From Mycolicibacterium sp. GF69 (GTDB lineage: Bacteria > Actinomycetota > Actinomycetes > Mycobacteriales > Mycobacteriaceae): a stretch of DNA of 58,179 nucleotides. This document shows positions 46,327 through 53,649 of the stretch, one piece after another; within the stretch, counting starts at the first letter, position 1, and each line of letters opens with the position of its first letter. The translations under genes and the position numbers were made by a program. The stretch spans positions 1 through 58,179 of the forward strand of contig NZ_QMEW01000033.1 of NCBI RefSeq assembly GCF_003284965.1. Direction: 5' to 3'. The notes beneath the pieces were generated by a model. It did not search any database and was not told where the DNA came from. It was given only the letters and a program-made list of their open reading frames with translations.

Positions 46327-46571
46327 CGACGCTGCGCCGCCTGCTCAGTCGTCGCGTCAGCGTCGCGGCGATGATTGAATTCGCGATGTGGTGCGCGATC
46401 CCGTACCTGCTGATCGGTCTCGCGTGGGCGTTCTTCGACGCCGAGCAGGTGCAGTTGATCGACACCGCGCTGCGCACGCGGATCCCGGCGGGGTCGGACA
46501 TCGGCGCGTTCATGGTGACCGCGGCGTTCTGGCCGGCGAACCTGTTCGGCATCGAAATCTGCGCCGCCTGA
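46323..46571 (+). CDS. Small membrane protein B
   Basis: An 82-residue protein, MTTLRRLLSRRVSVAAMIEF and onward, with a basic N-terminus and two hydrophobic helices (about 16-37 and 62-80). The pattern PYLLIGLAWAFFDAEQVQLID and VTAAFWPANLFGIE parallels protein A, which precedes the DUF2236 gene, so the two probably arose by duplication or came together as partners. ATG overlaps the DUF2236 stop. Function unknown; a membrane anchor or subunit for the DUF2236 oxygenase is a reasonable guess. Confidence 0.75.
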   Translation: MTTLRRLLSRRVSVAAMIEFAMWCAIPYLLIGLAWAFFDAEQVQLIDTALRTRIPAGSDIGAFMVTAAFWPANLFGIEICAA

Positions 46572-46709
46572 GTTGTCGGAACGGGTCCGGCCCGCAGTTC
46601 ATTGAATTCGCGAATACCGACAGCTGGCGTACTCCAATACTCGTCCCGAAGCGCTCGACCGGTGGGACGCTCAATCCGGAGTGGATTTTCGCTCGTGGAA
46701 GGAGCCCGC

Positions 46710-48258
46710 ATGACCACCACCGAGCCCACCGTGCGGTATGACTCGATCGACGTCAGCAATCCCGCCGACGGATCGGTCGTCGGTACCGTACCGATCGATT
46801 CCGCCGAAGCGGTTGCCCAGAAAGCACAAGAGTTGCGCGGCGCCCAACCGGAGTGGGAAGGTCTCGGCGCCCACGGACGCAAGCGCTGGCTGCTGACGTT
46901 CCAGGACTGGATTCTCGACAATGCCAAGCACATCACCGATGTGCTGCAATCAGAGACCGGCAAGCCGAGGGCCGAGGCTTCGATGGAACCGACGATGTCC
47001 GCCGACCTGCTCAAGTATTGGGCAACGAATGCCGAAGCGTTCCTGGCGGACATTCACCCGAGGCCGCACAGTCCGCTCGGTATGGCAAAGCGGCTGACCA
47101 CCGTTCACCGTCCCTACCCGGTGGTCGGATTGATCATTCCGTGGAACTTCCCGTTCATGAACGCCGGGCTGGACGGCATTCCCGCCCTGGCTGCGGGGGC
47201 CTCCTTGTTTGCTCAAGCCATCGGAGGTCACGCCGTTGAGCGCGGTCGAATTCGCGCGAGGTTGGGCTGAGATCGGCGCACCATCGGTGCTCGCACTGGT
47301 AAACGGCTACGCAGAGACCGGTGCAGCCGTCATCGCAAACTCCGACTACGTGCACTTCACGGGGTCGACGGCGACGGGCCGCAAGGTCGCCGTTGCATGC
47401 GCCGAACGGCTGATTCCCTACAGCCTGGAACTCGGTGGCAAAGACCCCGCGATGGTCCTCGCCGACGCCGATCTCGAACGGGCCGCGAATGGCATCGCGT
47501 TCGGCGGGATCTTCAACTCCGGCCAGGTATGCATATCGGTGGAGCGCGTCTACGTCGAAGCGCCCGTCTATGACGACTTCGTCGCCAACCTGACGGAGAA
47601 GGTCACCAGACTGCGTCAGGGGCAGGACGACGACCAGTACCGGTTCGATGTCGGCGCGATGGCCACCCCGGCGCAGCGCGACATCGTGCGGCGCCACGTC
47701 GACGACGCAGTCGCCGCCGGAGCGCGGGTGACTACCGGCGGCAAGCCGACCGGCGTGGGCACCTTCTTCGAACCCACGGTGCTCGCCGATGTGGACCAGT
47801 CCATGGTCTGCATGCACGAGGAGACATTCGGCCCGACGCTGCCAGTGGTGAAGGTGGCCGACGAGGAGGAGGCGATCCGGTTCGCCAACGACTCGACGTA
47901 CGGACTTTCGGCGACCGTGTGGACGGGCGACCTCGCCAGAGGCGAACGGGTGGCTCGACGCCTCGAAGCGGGCGCCGTCAACATAAACGACGTCATGGCG
48001 AACGGGTTCAGCTTTGCGCTGCCGATGCCCGGATGGAAGCACTCCGGCATCGGATCCCGCAACGGCGGTCGCGATGGGCTGCTGAAATACTGCCGTCCAC
48101 AGGCGATTACGACGCCGAGAGTACCCACGCAGTCGCGCGAACTGCTCTGGTACCCATACTCGCGCAGGAGGTTCCGTACCGCCATGAGTGTCGTCCGCGC
48201 CGCCGCGGCACGTGGCCGTCGGCGGTTCGGTCTCGCACCAAAACAAGCCGGAAGATGA
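46710..48258 (+). pseudogene. Aldehyde dehydrogenase gene with a +1 frameshift
   Basis: Two adjacent frames make one NAD(P)-dependent aldehyde dehydrogenase of about 515 residues. Frame one (46710 to about 47210) starts MTTTEPTVRYDSIDVSNPADG after AAGGAG and reads to GIPALAAGASL; frame two continues as LLKPSEVTPLSAVEFARGW to the stop at 48258. The switch lies in CTTGTTTGCTC (47205-47215), where one T too many breaks ASLLLKPSE. Frame two has the catalytic glutamate (LELGGKDP), cysteine (FNSGQVCISVERV) and GPTLPVVKV. If the sequence is right, only a truncated 187-residue protein would form. A sequencing or assembly error is also possible. Confidence 0.85.
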
Positions 48259-48351
48259 AGTGCCGGGGCGCGGTTCTGCGTGGCGTCGGGCGTGACTGGG
48301 AGATGTCGCGGATCGCGTCGAGTTCGCTTAGGGGACAGGTGTATCCGTTGA

Positions 48352-49209
48352 CTACGGACCCGTGTAGCCCGGCGGGTTGGGGGTGTCGACCCACAGGTCG
48401 ACGCCGAGTTCGGCGCCCGGTACGCAGTCGTACACCGACAGGTCGGACACGCCGGACTCCAACAGCACGTCCTCACACAGCAGCGATTGGCCGGTGTACT
48501 CGCGAGCCGGCTTCGTCAGGATCACGTAGGCGGCGTCGGCGTAGACGTCGGGTTTACGGGCGCGACCCATCGCCTCGTCGCCGCCGAGCAGGTTTTGCAC
48601 CGCGGCGGTAGCGACCATCGTGCGCGGCCACAGCGTGTTGGAGGCAACGCCGTCGGCGCGTAACTCCTCGGCGATCCCCAACGCGCACAACGTCATTCCG
48701 TACTTGGCCATCATGTATGGAGTCGGCTTGAGCCACTTGGACTCCAGCCGGATCGGCGGCGACAGCGTCAGGATGTGCGGATTCTCGCGGCCCACCATGT
48801 GCGGGATGCAGGCCTGTGAAACCGCATAAGTGCCGCGCACCTGGATCCCGTTCATCAGATCGAACCGCTTCAGCGGTACCTCGGTGATCGAGCCGAGGTT
48901 GATCGCCGAGGCGTTGTTGACGCAGATGTCGATGCCGCCGAACTGTTCGACGGTCTTGGCGACCGCCGCCGCGACCGAGTCACCGTCGCGGATGTCGCCG
49001 ACGATCGGCAGCGCCTGCCCGCCGGCGTCCTCGAGCTCCTTGGCCGCGGTGTATACCGTGCCGGGCAACTTCGGATGCGGCTCGGCGGTCTTGGCGATCA
49101 AGGCGACGTTGGCGCCGTCGGCCGCCGCCCGCTTGGCGATCGCCAAGCCGATGCCGCGGCTCGCGCCGGAGATGAACATGGTTTTTCCGGACAACGATGC
49201 GTGTGCCAT
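48352..49209 (-). CDS. Short-chain dehydrogenase (Rv3224, HSDL2-like)
   Basis: A 285-residue SDR of the HSDL2-like group. NAD(P) site GASRGIGLAIAKR (about 15-27), CVNNASAINLGS (about 95-106), and the catalytic pair Y-x-x-x-K in PYMMAKYGM with the serine in LTLSPPIRL upstream. The C-terminal GVSDLSVYDCVPGAELGVDLWVD matches the mycobacterial Rv3224 type as I recall. The substrate is unknown; peroxisomal relatives act on fatty acyl compounds. ATG at 49209 is preferred over a codon nine bases upstream. Separated by 79 nt from the YbaK gene on the same strand. Confidence 0.9.
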   Translation of the reverse strand: MAHASLSGKTMFISGASRGIGLAIAKRAAADGANVALIAKTAEPHPKLPGTVYTAAKELEDAGGQALPIVGDIRDGDSVAAAVAKTVEQFGGIDICVNNASAINLGSITEVPLKRFDLMNGIQVRGTYAVSQACIPHMVGRENPHILTLSPPIRLESKWLKPTPYMMAKYGMTLCALGIAEELRADGVASNTLWPRTMVATAAVQNLLGGDEAMGRARKPDVYADAAYVILTKPAREYTGQSLLCEDVLLESGVSDLSVYDCVPGAELGVDLWVDTPNPPGYTGP

Positions 49210-49288
49210 AGCTCTCACCCTAGAGGCCGCGAGACCTTATTCCAGCGGGTCTGCCCCCCGCCCGGCCGGGTCTACCGTTTCGTCGACG

Positions 49289-49774
49289 TCACGCGCAGAT
49301 GTCGGCCGTCACCGCGCCGGTCAGCCGGATCAGATCCGGCGGGGCCAGGGCGACGTCCCACCCCCGCTTGCCCGCACTGCACAGCACCCGGTCCCAGCGC
49401 AGTGCGGACGCGTCGACGACGGTCGGCAGCGGCGTGCGCTGGCCCAGCGGCGAGATACCTCCGATCACATAGCCCGTCGACCGTTCTGCTGCCGCCCGCT
49501 CGGCCAGCGCGGCTTTCGGCGCGCCGAGCGCGGCCGCGGCCGCTTTCAACGAGAGCTTGGCCGGTACCGGCAGTACCGCGACGCCGAGCCCGCCGGGCAG
49601 CGCCAGCACGAGCGTCTTGAGGATCTGGGCGGGCTCGACGCCATCGGAAGCGAGCGCAGCGACTGCCTGTTCGCCGAACGCCGTGTCGCGCGGATCGTGT
49701 CGGTAACGAAGAACCTCGTGGGAAGCGCCGTCGGCCACCAGCGTCGCGATGGCAGGGGTGGCTGCGCGTGGCAC
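49289..49774 (-). CDS. ybaK: Cys-tRNA(Pro)/Cys-tRNA(Cys) deacylase YbaK
   Basis: A 161-residue YbaK/EbsC protein that hydrolyses mischarged Cys-tRNA(Pro) and related aminoacyl-tRNAs. It shows HDPRDTAFGEQAVAAL, ILKTLVLALPGG with the conserved lysine, and GYVIGGISPLGQRTPLPTVVD (about 100-120), the substrate-loop signature of the family. Starts MPRAATPAIATLVADG at 49774. It is divergent from sigH with about 240 nt between the starts. Confidence 0.92.
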   Translation of the reverse strand: MPRAATPAIATLVADGASHEVLRYRHDPRDTAFGEQAVAALASDGVEPAQILKTLVLALPGGLGVAVLPVPAKLSLKAAAAALGAPKAALAERAAAERSTGYVIGGISPLGQRTPLPTVVDASALRWDRVLCSAGKRGWDVALAPPDLIRLTGAVTADICA

Positions 49775-49812
49775 CGCGCCAGACTAGTGCGCCCGGCCAT
49801 CGCCGGGTGACG

Positions 49813-49839
49813 GGAACAACCGCGCCCGCAATCGCTGTT
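49813..49839 (+). promoter_or_regulatory. SigH-type promoter upstream of sigH
   Basis: GGAACA (49813-49818), 18 nt, then GTT (49837-49839) fits the GGAACA-N16-18-GTT pattern of SigH-dependent promoters in mycobacteria. It lies on the plus strand about 175 nt before the chosen sigH start, consistent with autoregulation. Transcription would begin near 49846, before the alternative starts at 49904, 49922 and 50015. Confidence 0.65.
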
Positions 49840-50014
49840 ATTGACGGTAACGGCGACCCGTGAGAGTTCGCGGACAGGAAGCTTGTCGGTCTCAACCTCT
49901 AGGATGAGTGAAGGGGGTCAGGTGCCAACGCTGGTGAGGGACTTTCCAGTGCGCCCGGTCGATCTACCGGGCTTGTTCGCCGGCACCGCGACAGAAGGGA
50001 CGGTGTTCCCCACA

Positions 50015-50683
50015 GTGACGGATTCTGAGACCGACTCCGACGGGTCGTCGCCCGACACGGCGCCGGAGACATCTCCGCCGCCGGAGACCGACGAAGAACT
50101 GACGGCGCGCTTCGAGCGCGACGCGATACCGCTGCTCGACCAGCTCTACGGCGGCGCCCTGCGCATGACGCGTAACCCGGCTGACGCCGAGGACCTGCTG
50201 CAGGAAACCATGGTGAAGGCCTATGCCGGTTTCCGGTCGTTCCGGGAAGGCACCAACCTCAAGGCGTGGCTGTACCGCATCCTGACCAACACCTACATCA
50301 ACAGCTACCGCAAAAAGCAGCGTCAGCCCGCGGAATACCCGACCGAGGAGATCACCGACTGGCAGCTCGCAGCCAATGCACAGCACTCGTCGACAGGGCT
50401 GCGCTCGGCCGAGGTCGAAGCGCTCGAATTGCTGCCGGACAACGAGATCAAAGAGGCGCTGCAAGCGCTGCCCGAAGACTTCCGGATGGCGGTGTACTAC
50501 GCCGACGTCGAGGGCTTCCCCTACAAGGAGATCGCCGAGATCATGGACACGCCCATTGGCACGGTGATGTCCCGGTTGCACCGGGGCAGGCGCCAGCTCC
50601 GCGAACTGCTGGCCGACGTGGCCAGGGACCGCGGCTTCATTCGGGGACAGCAGCTGGACACGCCCGAGGAGGTCTCGTCGTGA
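50015..50683 (+). CDS. sigH: ECF RNA polymerase sigma factor SigH
   Basis: Oxidative and heat stress sigma factor that drives thioredoxin, clpB, sigB and others. The protein matches SigH from ETDEELTARFERDAIPLLDQLYGGALRMTRN onward: region 2 (DAEDLLQETMVKAYAGF, LKAWLYRILTNTYINSYRKKQRQ) and region 4 (LPEDFRMAVYYADVEGFPYKEIAEIMDTPIGTVMSRLHRGRRQL). The start is uncertain. GTG at 50015 gives 222 residues, near the usual length; GTG at 49922 has the better ribosome site (GAAGGGGG) and ATG at 49904 is also possible. The stop overlaps rshA (GTGA). Confidence 0.95.
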   Translation: MTDSETDSDGSSPDTAPETSPPPETDEELTARFERDAIPLLDQLYGGALRMTRNPADAEDLLQETMVKAYAGFRSFREGTNLKAWLYRILTNTYINSYRKKQRQPAEYPTEEITDWQLAANAQHSSTGLRSAEVEALELLPDNEIKEALQALPEDFRMAVYYADVEGFPYKEIAEIMDTPIGTVMSRLHRGRRQLRELLADVARDRGFIRGQQLDTPEEVSS

Positions 50684-50976
50684 GCGATGAGGAGCGCTGG
50701 CGGCCCCCGGTAGGCCCCGTCGATCCCGACCACCCCGAATGCGCAGCGGTGATCGCCGAAGTATGGACGCTGCTGGACGGCGAGTGCACTCCCGAATCCC
50801 GCGAGAAGTTGCGCCATCACCTCGAAGAGTGCCCCGCCTGTCTGCGTCACTACGGCGTCGAAGAGCGGGTCAAAAGCCTGATCGCGAAGAAATGCGGCGG
50901 CGAAAGAGCGCCGGAAGGCCTGCGTGAGCGGCTGCGCATCGAGATCAGCCGCACCACCATCATCCGGCGCGGTTAA
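50680..50976 (+). CDS. rshA: Zinc-associated anti-sigma factor RshA
   Basis: Binds SigH under reducing conditions and releases it when its cysteines are oxidised. The 98-residue protein contains the ZAS motif H-x3-C-x2-C (H47, C51, C54 in RHHLEECPACLRHYG) with further cysteines at C21, C36 and C73 (MSDEERWRPPVG N-terminus). The C-terminal LRERLRIEISRTTIIR helix is also typical. GTG overlaps the sigH stop, so both are translated from one message in balanced amount. Confidence 0.95.
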   Translation: MSDEERWRPPVGPVDPDHPECAAVIAEVWTLLDGECTPESREKLRHHLEECPACLRHYGVEERVKSLIAKKCGGERAPEGLRERLRIEISRTTIIRRG

Positions 50977-50989
50977 CGCACGTCATCGT

Positions 50990-51037
50990 TTTGGCGCGCT
51001 CAGCGCACCGTTGTTGTTTGGCGCGCTCAGCGCACCG
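50990..51037. repeat. 21-nt tandem repeat at the 3' end of the bL37 gene
   Basis: TTTGGCGCGCTCAGCGCACC plus G occurs at 50990-51010 and again at 51017-51037, six bases apart. The right copy contains the stop codon and last codons of the bL37 gene (minus strand). Each copy can form a small GCGC(T)..(A)GCGC hairpin and lies in the gap between convergent rshA and bL37. Confidence 0.75.
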
Positions 51038-51119
51038 ACTTCGAACCGGCGTTCGGCCGCTTGCCGTGGTTGGCCTTGGAGTGCTTGCGGTCGCGCTTCT
51101 TACGGCCACGCTTGGCCAT
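51027..51119 (-). CDS. 50S ribosomal protein bL37 (mycobacterial small ribosomal protein) with C-terminal extension
   Basis: A 30-residue, extremely basic protein: MAKRGRKKRDRKHSKANHGK then RPNAGSKSVR. The first 24 residues equal the bL37 protein identified in mycobacterial ribosome structures as I recall it. GGAGG lies six bases before the ATG (minus strand). Known bL37 ends at RPNA; here six residues (GSKSVR) follow before TGA. Located between rshA and the biotinyl protein gene, where M. smegmatis encodes it. It is too short for standard gene callers at default limits. Confidence 0.9.
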   Translation of the reverse strand: MAKRGRKKRDRKHSKANHGKRPNAGSKSVR

Positions 51120-51275
51120 GGTCTACCTCCGGAATGCTCTGGGGATTTCTCGGCCCGCAGTCGGCGGGCGCGTTCGAACCATTGTCTCATGGCCCGGCGA
51201 CATCTCTGACAAGCCGGTGGTGTGGTTCGATGTAGGCCGAAACGCATACAGCAGCGGAAAGCAAATGGGGTGATG

Positions 51276-51491
51276 ATGGCCGAGGACGTTCGCGCTGAGA
51301 TCGTGGCCAGTGTGCTCGAGGTCGTGGTGAGCGAGGGCGATCAGATCGGCGAGGGGGACACCCTTGTGCTGCTGGAGTCGATGAAGATGGAGATCCCGGT
51401 GCTGGCCGAGGTAGCGGGCACCGTGAGCAAGGTGAGCGTGTCGGTCGGCGACGTCATCCAGGCCGGCGATCTCATCGCGGTGATCAGCTGA
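51276..51491 (+). CDS. Biotinyl/lipoyl attachment protein TB7.3 (Rv3221c type)
   Basis: A 71-residue single-domain biotin carrier. The sequence VLLESMKMEIPVLAEVAGTV contains the biotin-acceptor lysine K37 in the canonical MKM. The rest (EGDQIGEGDTLV, VSVGDVIQAGDLIAVIS) forms the typical barrel. It is nearly identical to TB7.3 of M. tuberculosis. The partner carboxylase or transferase is not known, and no carboxylase genes are here. Tandem ATG codons at 51273 and 51276. It precedes pdtaS by 40 nt. Confidence 0.95.
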   Translation: MAEDVRAEIVASVLEVVVSEGDQIGEGDTLVLLESMKMEIPVLAEVAGTVSKVSVSVGDVIQAGDLIAVIS

Positions 51492-51531
51492 TCACCGTAT
51501 CCGCGTGATGCGCCGCCGGAAGTAACCCGCC

Positions 51532-53019
51532 ATGTCCACCCTCGGTGACCTGCTCGCCGAGCACACCATGCTGCCCGGCAACGCCGTCGACCATCTGCAT
51601 GCGGTGGTGGGCGAATGGCAGCTGCTTGCCGACCTGTCCTTCGCCGACTACCTGATGTGGGTGCGCCGCGACGACGGAGCCCTGGTCTGCGTGGCGCAGG
51701 TGCGACCGAACACCGCTCCGACGGTGCTGCTGGCCGACTCGGTCAGCACGCTTGCTGAGGCCGACGCGATGCCGCTCGTCACCACGGCCTTCACGTCGGC
51801 CGAGATCGTCGTGGGAGACGGTGCCGGCCAACAGGTTTCGCCCGGACTCAACGTCGAAGCCGTCCCTGTGCGCTACAAGAACGAGGTCGTCGCGGTGCTC
51901 ACCCATCAGACCGCGTTGGCCTCCCGGAAAGCCAGCCCGCTGGAGACGGCGTATCTGGACTGTGCCGGCGACCTCCTGCACATGCTGGCCGAGGGCACCT
52001 TTCCGAACGTCGGAGATCTGGCGATGTCGCGGTCGAGTCCGCGTGTCGGCGACGGGTTCATTCGGCTCGACGAAGCGGGTGTGGTCACCTTCGCCAGCCC
52101 GAACGCGATCTCGGCCTACCACCGGATGGGGCTGGCCGCCGAACTCGGCGGCCACAACCTCGTCACGGTGACGCGGCCGTTGATCGGTGACCCGTTCGAG
52201 GCCCAGGAGCTGGCGAATCATGTCCGCGACTCACTGGCCGGCGGGTCGAGTATGCGCATGGAGGTCGACGCCGGGGGTGCGGCGGTGCTGTTGCGCACCA
52301 TGCCGCTGGTCGTGCACGGCAAGGCCGTGGGCGCGGCGGTGTTGATCCGCGACGTCACCGAGGTCAAGCGCCGCGACCGGGCCCTGCTGTCGAAGGACGC
52401 CACGATCCGTGAGATCCACCACCGCGTGAAGAACAACCTGCAGACCGTCGCCGCGCTGCTACGGCTGCAGGCGCGGCGCACCAACAACGCCGAAGGGCGC
52501 GAGGCGCTGATGGAATCGGTGCGACGGGTGTCGTCGATCGCACTGGTCCACGACGCGCTGTCGATGTCGGTCGACGAAGAGGTCAACCTCGACGAGGTCG
52601 TCGACCGGATCCTGCCGATGATGAATGACGTCGCCGCAGTTGACAGCCCGATCCGCATCCACCGTGTCGGGGAGCTGGGTGTACTCGACGCGGACCGTGC
52701 CACGGCGCTCGTCATGGTGATCACCGAGCTGGTGCAGAACGCCATCGAGCACGCGTTCGACCCGGGCACTTCACAGGGTTGCGTGACGATCAGGGCAGAA
52801 CGGTCGGCGCGGTGGCTCGACGTGGTCGTCCACGACGACGGCCGCGGGCTGCCCGACGGGTTCAGCCTGGAGAACTCCGACCGGCTGGGACTGCAGATCG
52901 TGCGCACGCTGGTGTCGGCGGAACTGGACGGATCGTTGACCATGCACGAGGTGCAGACCGGCGGTACCGATGTCGTGCTGCGGGTGCCCCTGGGGCGGCA
53001 ACGCCGGGCCGCGCTGTAG
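51532..53019 (+). CDS. pdtaS: Soluble sensor histidine kinase PdtaS
   Basis: Cytosolic HisKA_2-type kinase that phosphorylates the RNA-binding antitermination regulator PdtaR. The 495-residue protein has a GAF-like N-terminal domain (about 10-150), a PAS-like domain (about 165-285), then REIHHRVKNNLQTVAALLRL with phospho-acceptor H296/H297 and an ATPase domain (ELVQNAIEHAFDPG, VHDDGRGLPDG, GLQIVRTLV). No membrane helix. Sensing of copper/nitric oxide or c-di-GMP has been reported for the M. tuberculosis protein. PdtaR is not in this window. Ends convergently to whiB1. Confidence 0.95.
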   Translation: MSTLGDLLAEHTMLPGNAVDHLHAVVGEWQLLADLSFADYLMWVRRDDGALVCVAQVRPNTAPTVLLADSVSTLAEADAMPLVTTAFTSAEIVVGDGAGQQVSPGLNVEAVPVRYKNEVVAVLTHQTALASRKASPLETAYLDCAGDLLHMLAEGTFPNVGDLAMSRSSPRVGDGFIRLDEAGVVTFASPNAISAYHRMGLAAELGGHNLVTVTRPLIGDPFEAQELANHVRDSLAGGSSMRMEVDAGGAAVLLRTMPLVVHGKAVGAAVLIRDVTEVKRRDRALLSKDATIREIHHRVKNNLQTVAALLRLQARRTNNAEGREALMESVRRVSSIALVHDALSMSVDEEVNLDEVVDRILPMMNDVAAVDSPIRIHRVGELGVLDADRATALVMVITELVQNAIEHAFDPGTSQGCVTIRAERSARWLDVVVHDDGRGLPDGFSLENSDRLGLQIVRTLVSAELDGSLTMHEVQTGGTDVVLRVPLGRQRRAAL

Positions 53020-53031
53020 GCGACCATAACC

Positions 53032-53072
53032 ATTCGCGACCATTCGCGAATTGACTATTCGCGTCGCGAATT
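53032..53072. repeat. Cluster of ATTCGCG palindromes after pdtaS
   Basis: ATTCGCG occurs at 53032-53038, 53042-53048 and 53057-53063, the last two extended to the palindromes ATTCGCGAAT (53042-53051) and ATTCGCG-T-CGCGAAT (53057-53071). A related ATTCGC is at 53085-53090. The region lies 12-53 bases past the pdtaS stop. An identical ATTCGCGAAT is found at 46606-46615, upstream of the aldehyde dehydrogenase gene. Confidence 0.7.
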
Positions 53073-53097
53073 GGCCCTCCTTGAATTCGCAGAAAGA

Positions 53098-53123
53098 ACG
53101 GCCCCGACATATGTCGGGGCCGT
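53098..53123. terminator. Perfect bidirectional hairpin between pdtaS and whiB1
   Basis: ACGGCCCCGACAT (53098-53110) and ATGTCGGGGCCGT (53111-53123) form a perfect 13+13 inverted repeat that may fold as a stem with a small loop. It ends 22 bases from the whiB1 stop and 78 bases after the pdtaS stop. AAA-rich bases flank it on both sides, which fits termination in either direction. Confidence 0.8.
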
Positions 53124-53145
53124 AAAGGGTGCGGTGCAGAAGTGC

Positions 53146-53400
53146 TCAGACTCCGCTGCGAGCCTTGGTGCGGGCGTTGCGCCGCTTCAGTGCGCGGCGC
53201 TCGTCTTCGCTCATACCGCCCCACACGCCGGCGTCCTGTCCGGACTCCAATGCCCAGGTGAGGCACTCGGTGGTGACGGGACAGCGGTTGCAGACGAGCT
53301 TCGCGTCCGCGATCTGCGCGAGCGCCGGACCACTGTTTCCGACCGGGAAGAACAGCTCCGGATCCTCATCCCGACAGACCGCCTTGTGGCGCCAATCCAT
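53146..53400 (-). CDS. whiB1: WhiB1 iron-sulfur transcription factor
   Basis: Essential nitric-oxide-responsive Wbl protein that binds SigA. The 84-residue product MDWRHKAVCRDEDPELFFPV is nearly the same as M. tuberculosis WhiB1; cluster cysteines are C9, C37, C40 and C46, followed by GVWGGMSEDERRALKRR, the DNA/SigA contact loop, and a basic tail. ATG at 53400. The upstream region includes a CRP-type site (53553-53568). Some open frame exists upstream but lacks similarity. Confidence 0.97.
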   Translation of the reverse strand: MDWRHKAVCRDEDPELFFPVGNSGPALAQIADAKLVCNRCPVTTECLTWALESGQDAGVWGGMSEDERRALKRRNARTKARSGV

Positions 53401-53552
53401 ACGATCAAACTCCTCGTCAAATGTGTCCCAGTGTGCGCAGCGCGGCGCACGGCTGTTTCTTCGGCTGTTTAACGCGTGCACATTGAATGTTTCTGCAACG
53501 TTGCTTCGATGCTTTCACAGGCTGGACAGATGTCAATACTCGCGAGTTAACA

Positions 53553-53568
53553 AGTGCGCAATGTCACT
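53553..53568 (-). promoter_or_regulatory. CRP-like site upstream of whiB1
   Basis: On the minus strand AGTGACATTGCGCACT matches a mycobacterial CRP (Rv3676) box with half-sites GTGA and GCAC around six bases. It lies about 150 nt upstream of the whiB1 ATG. whiB1 of M. tuberculosis is known to be controlled by CRP/cAMP; the present site is inferred. The rest of 53401-53649 shows no gene. Confidence 0.55.
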
Positions 53569-53649
53569 AGCCGGAGGGCCTCGCATACCGCTCACCCGTC
53601 TGTACTACACTCGATCCAACTGCGTCTGAAATTCTACGCGGCGGACCTA

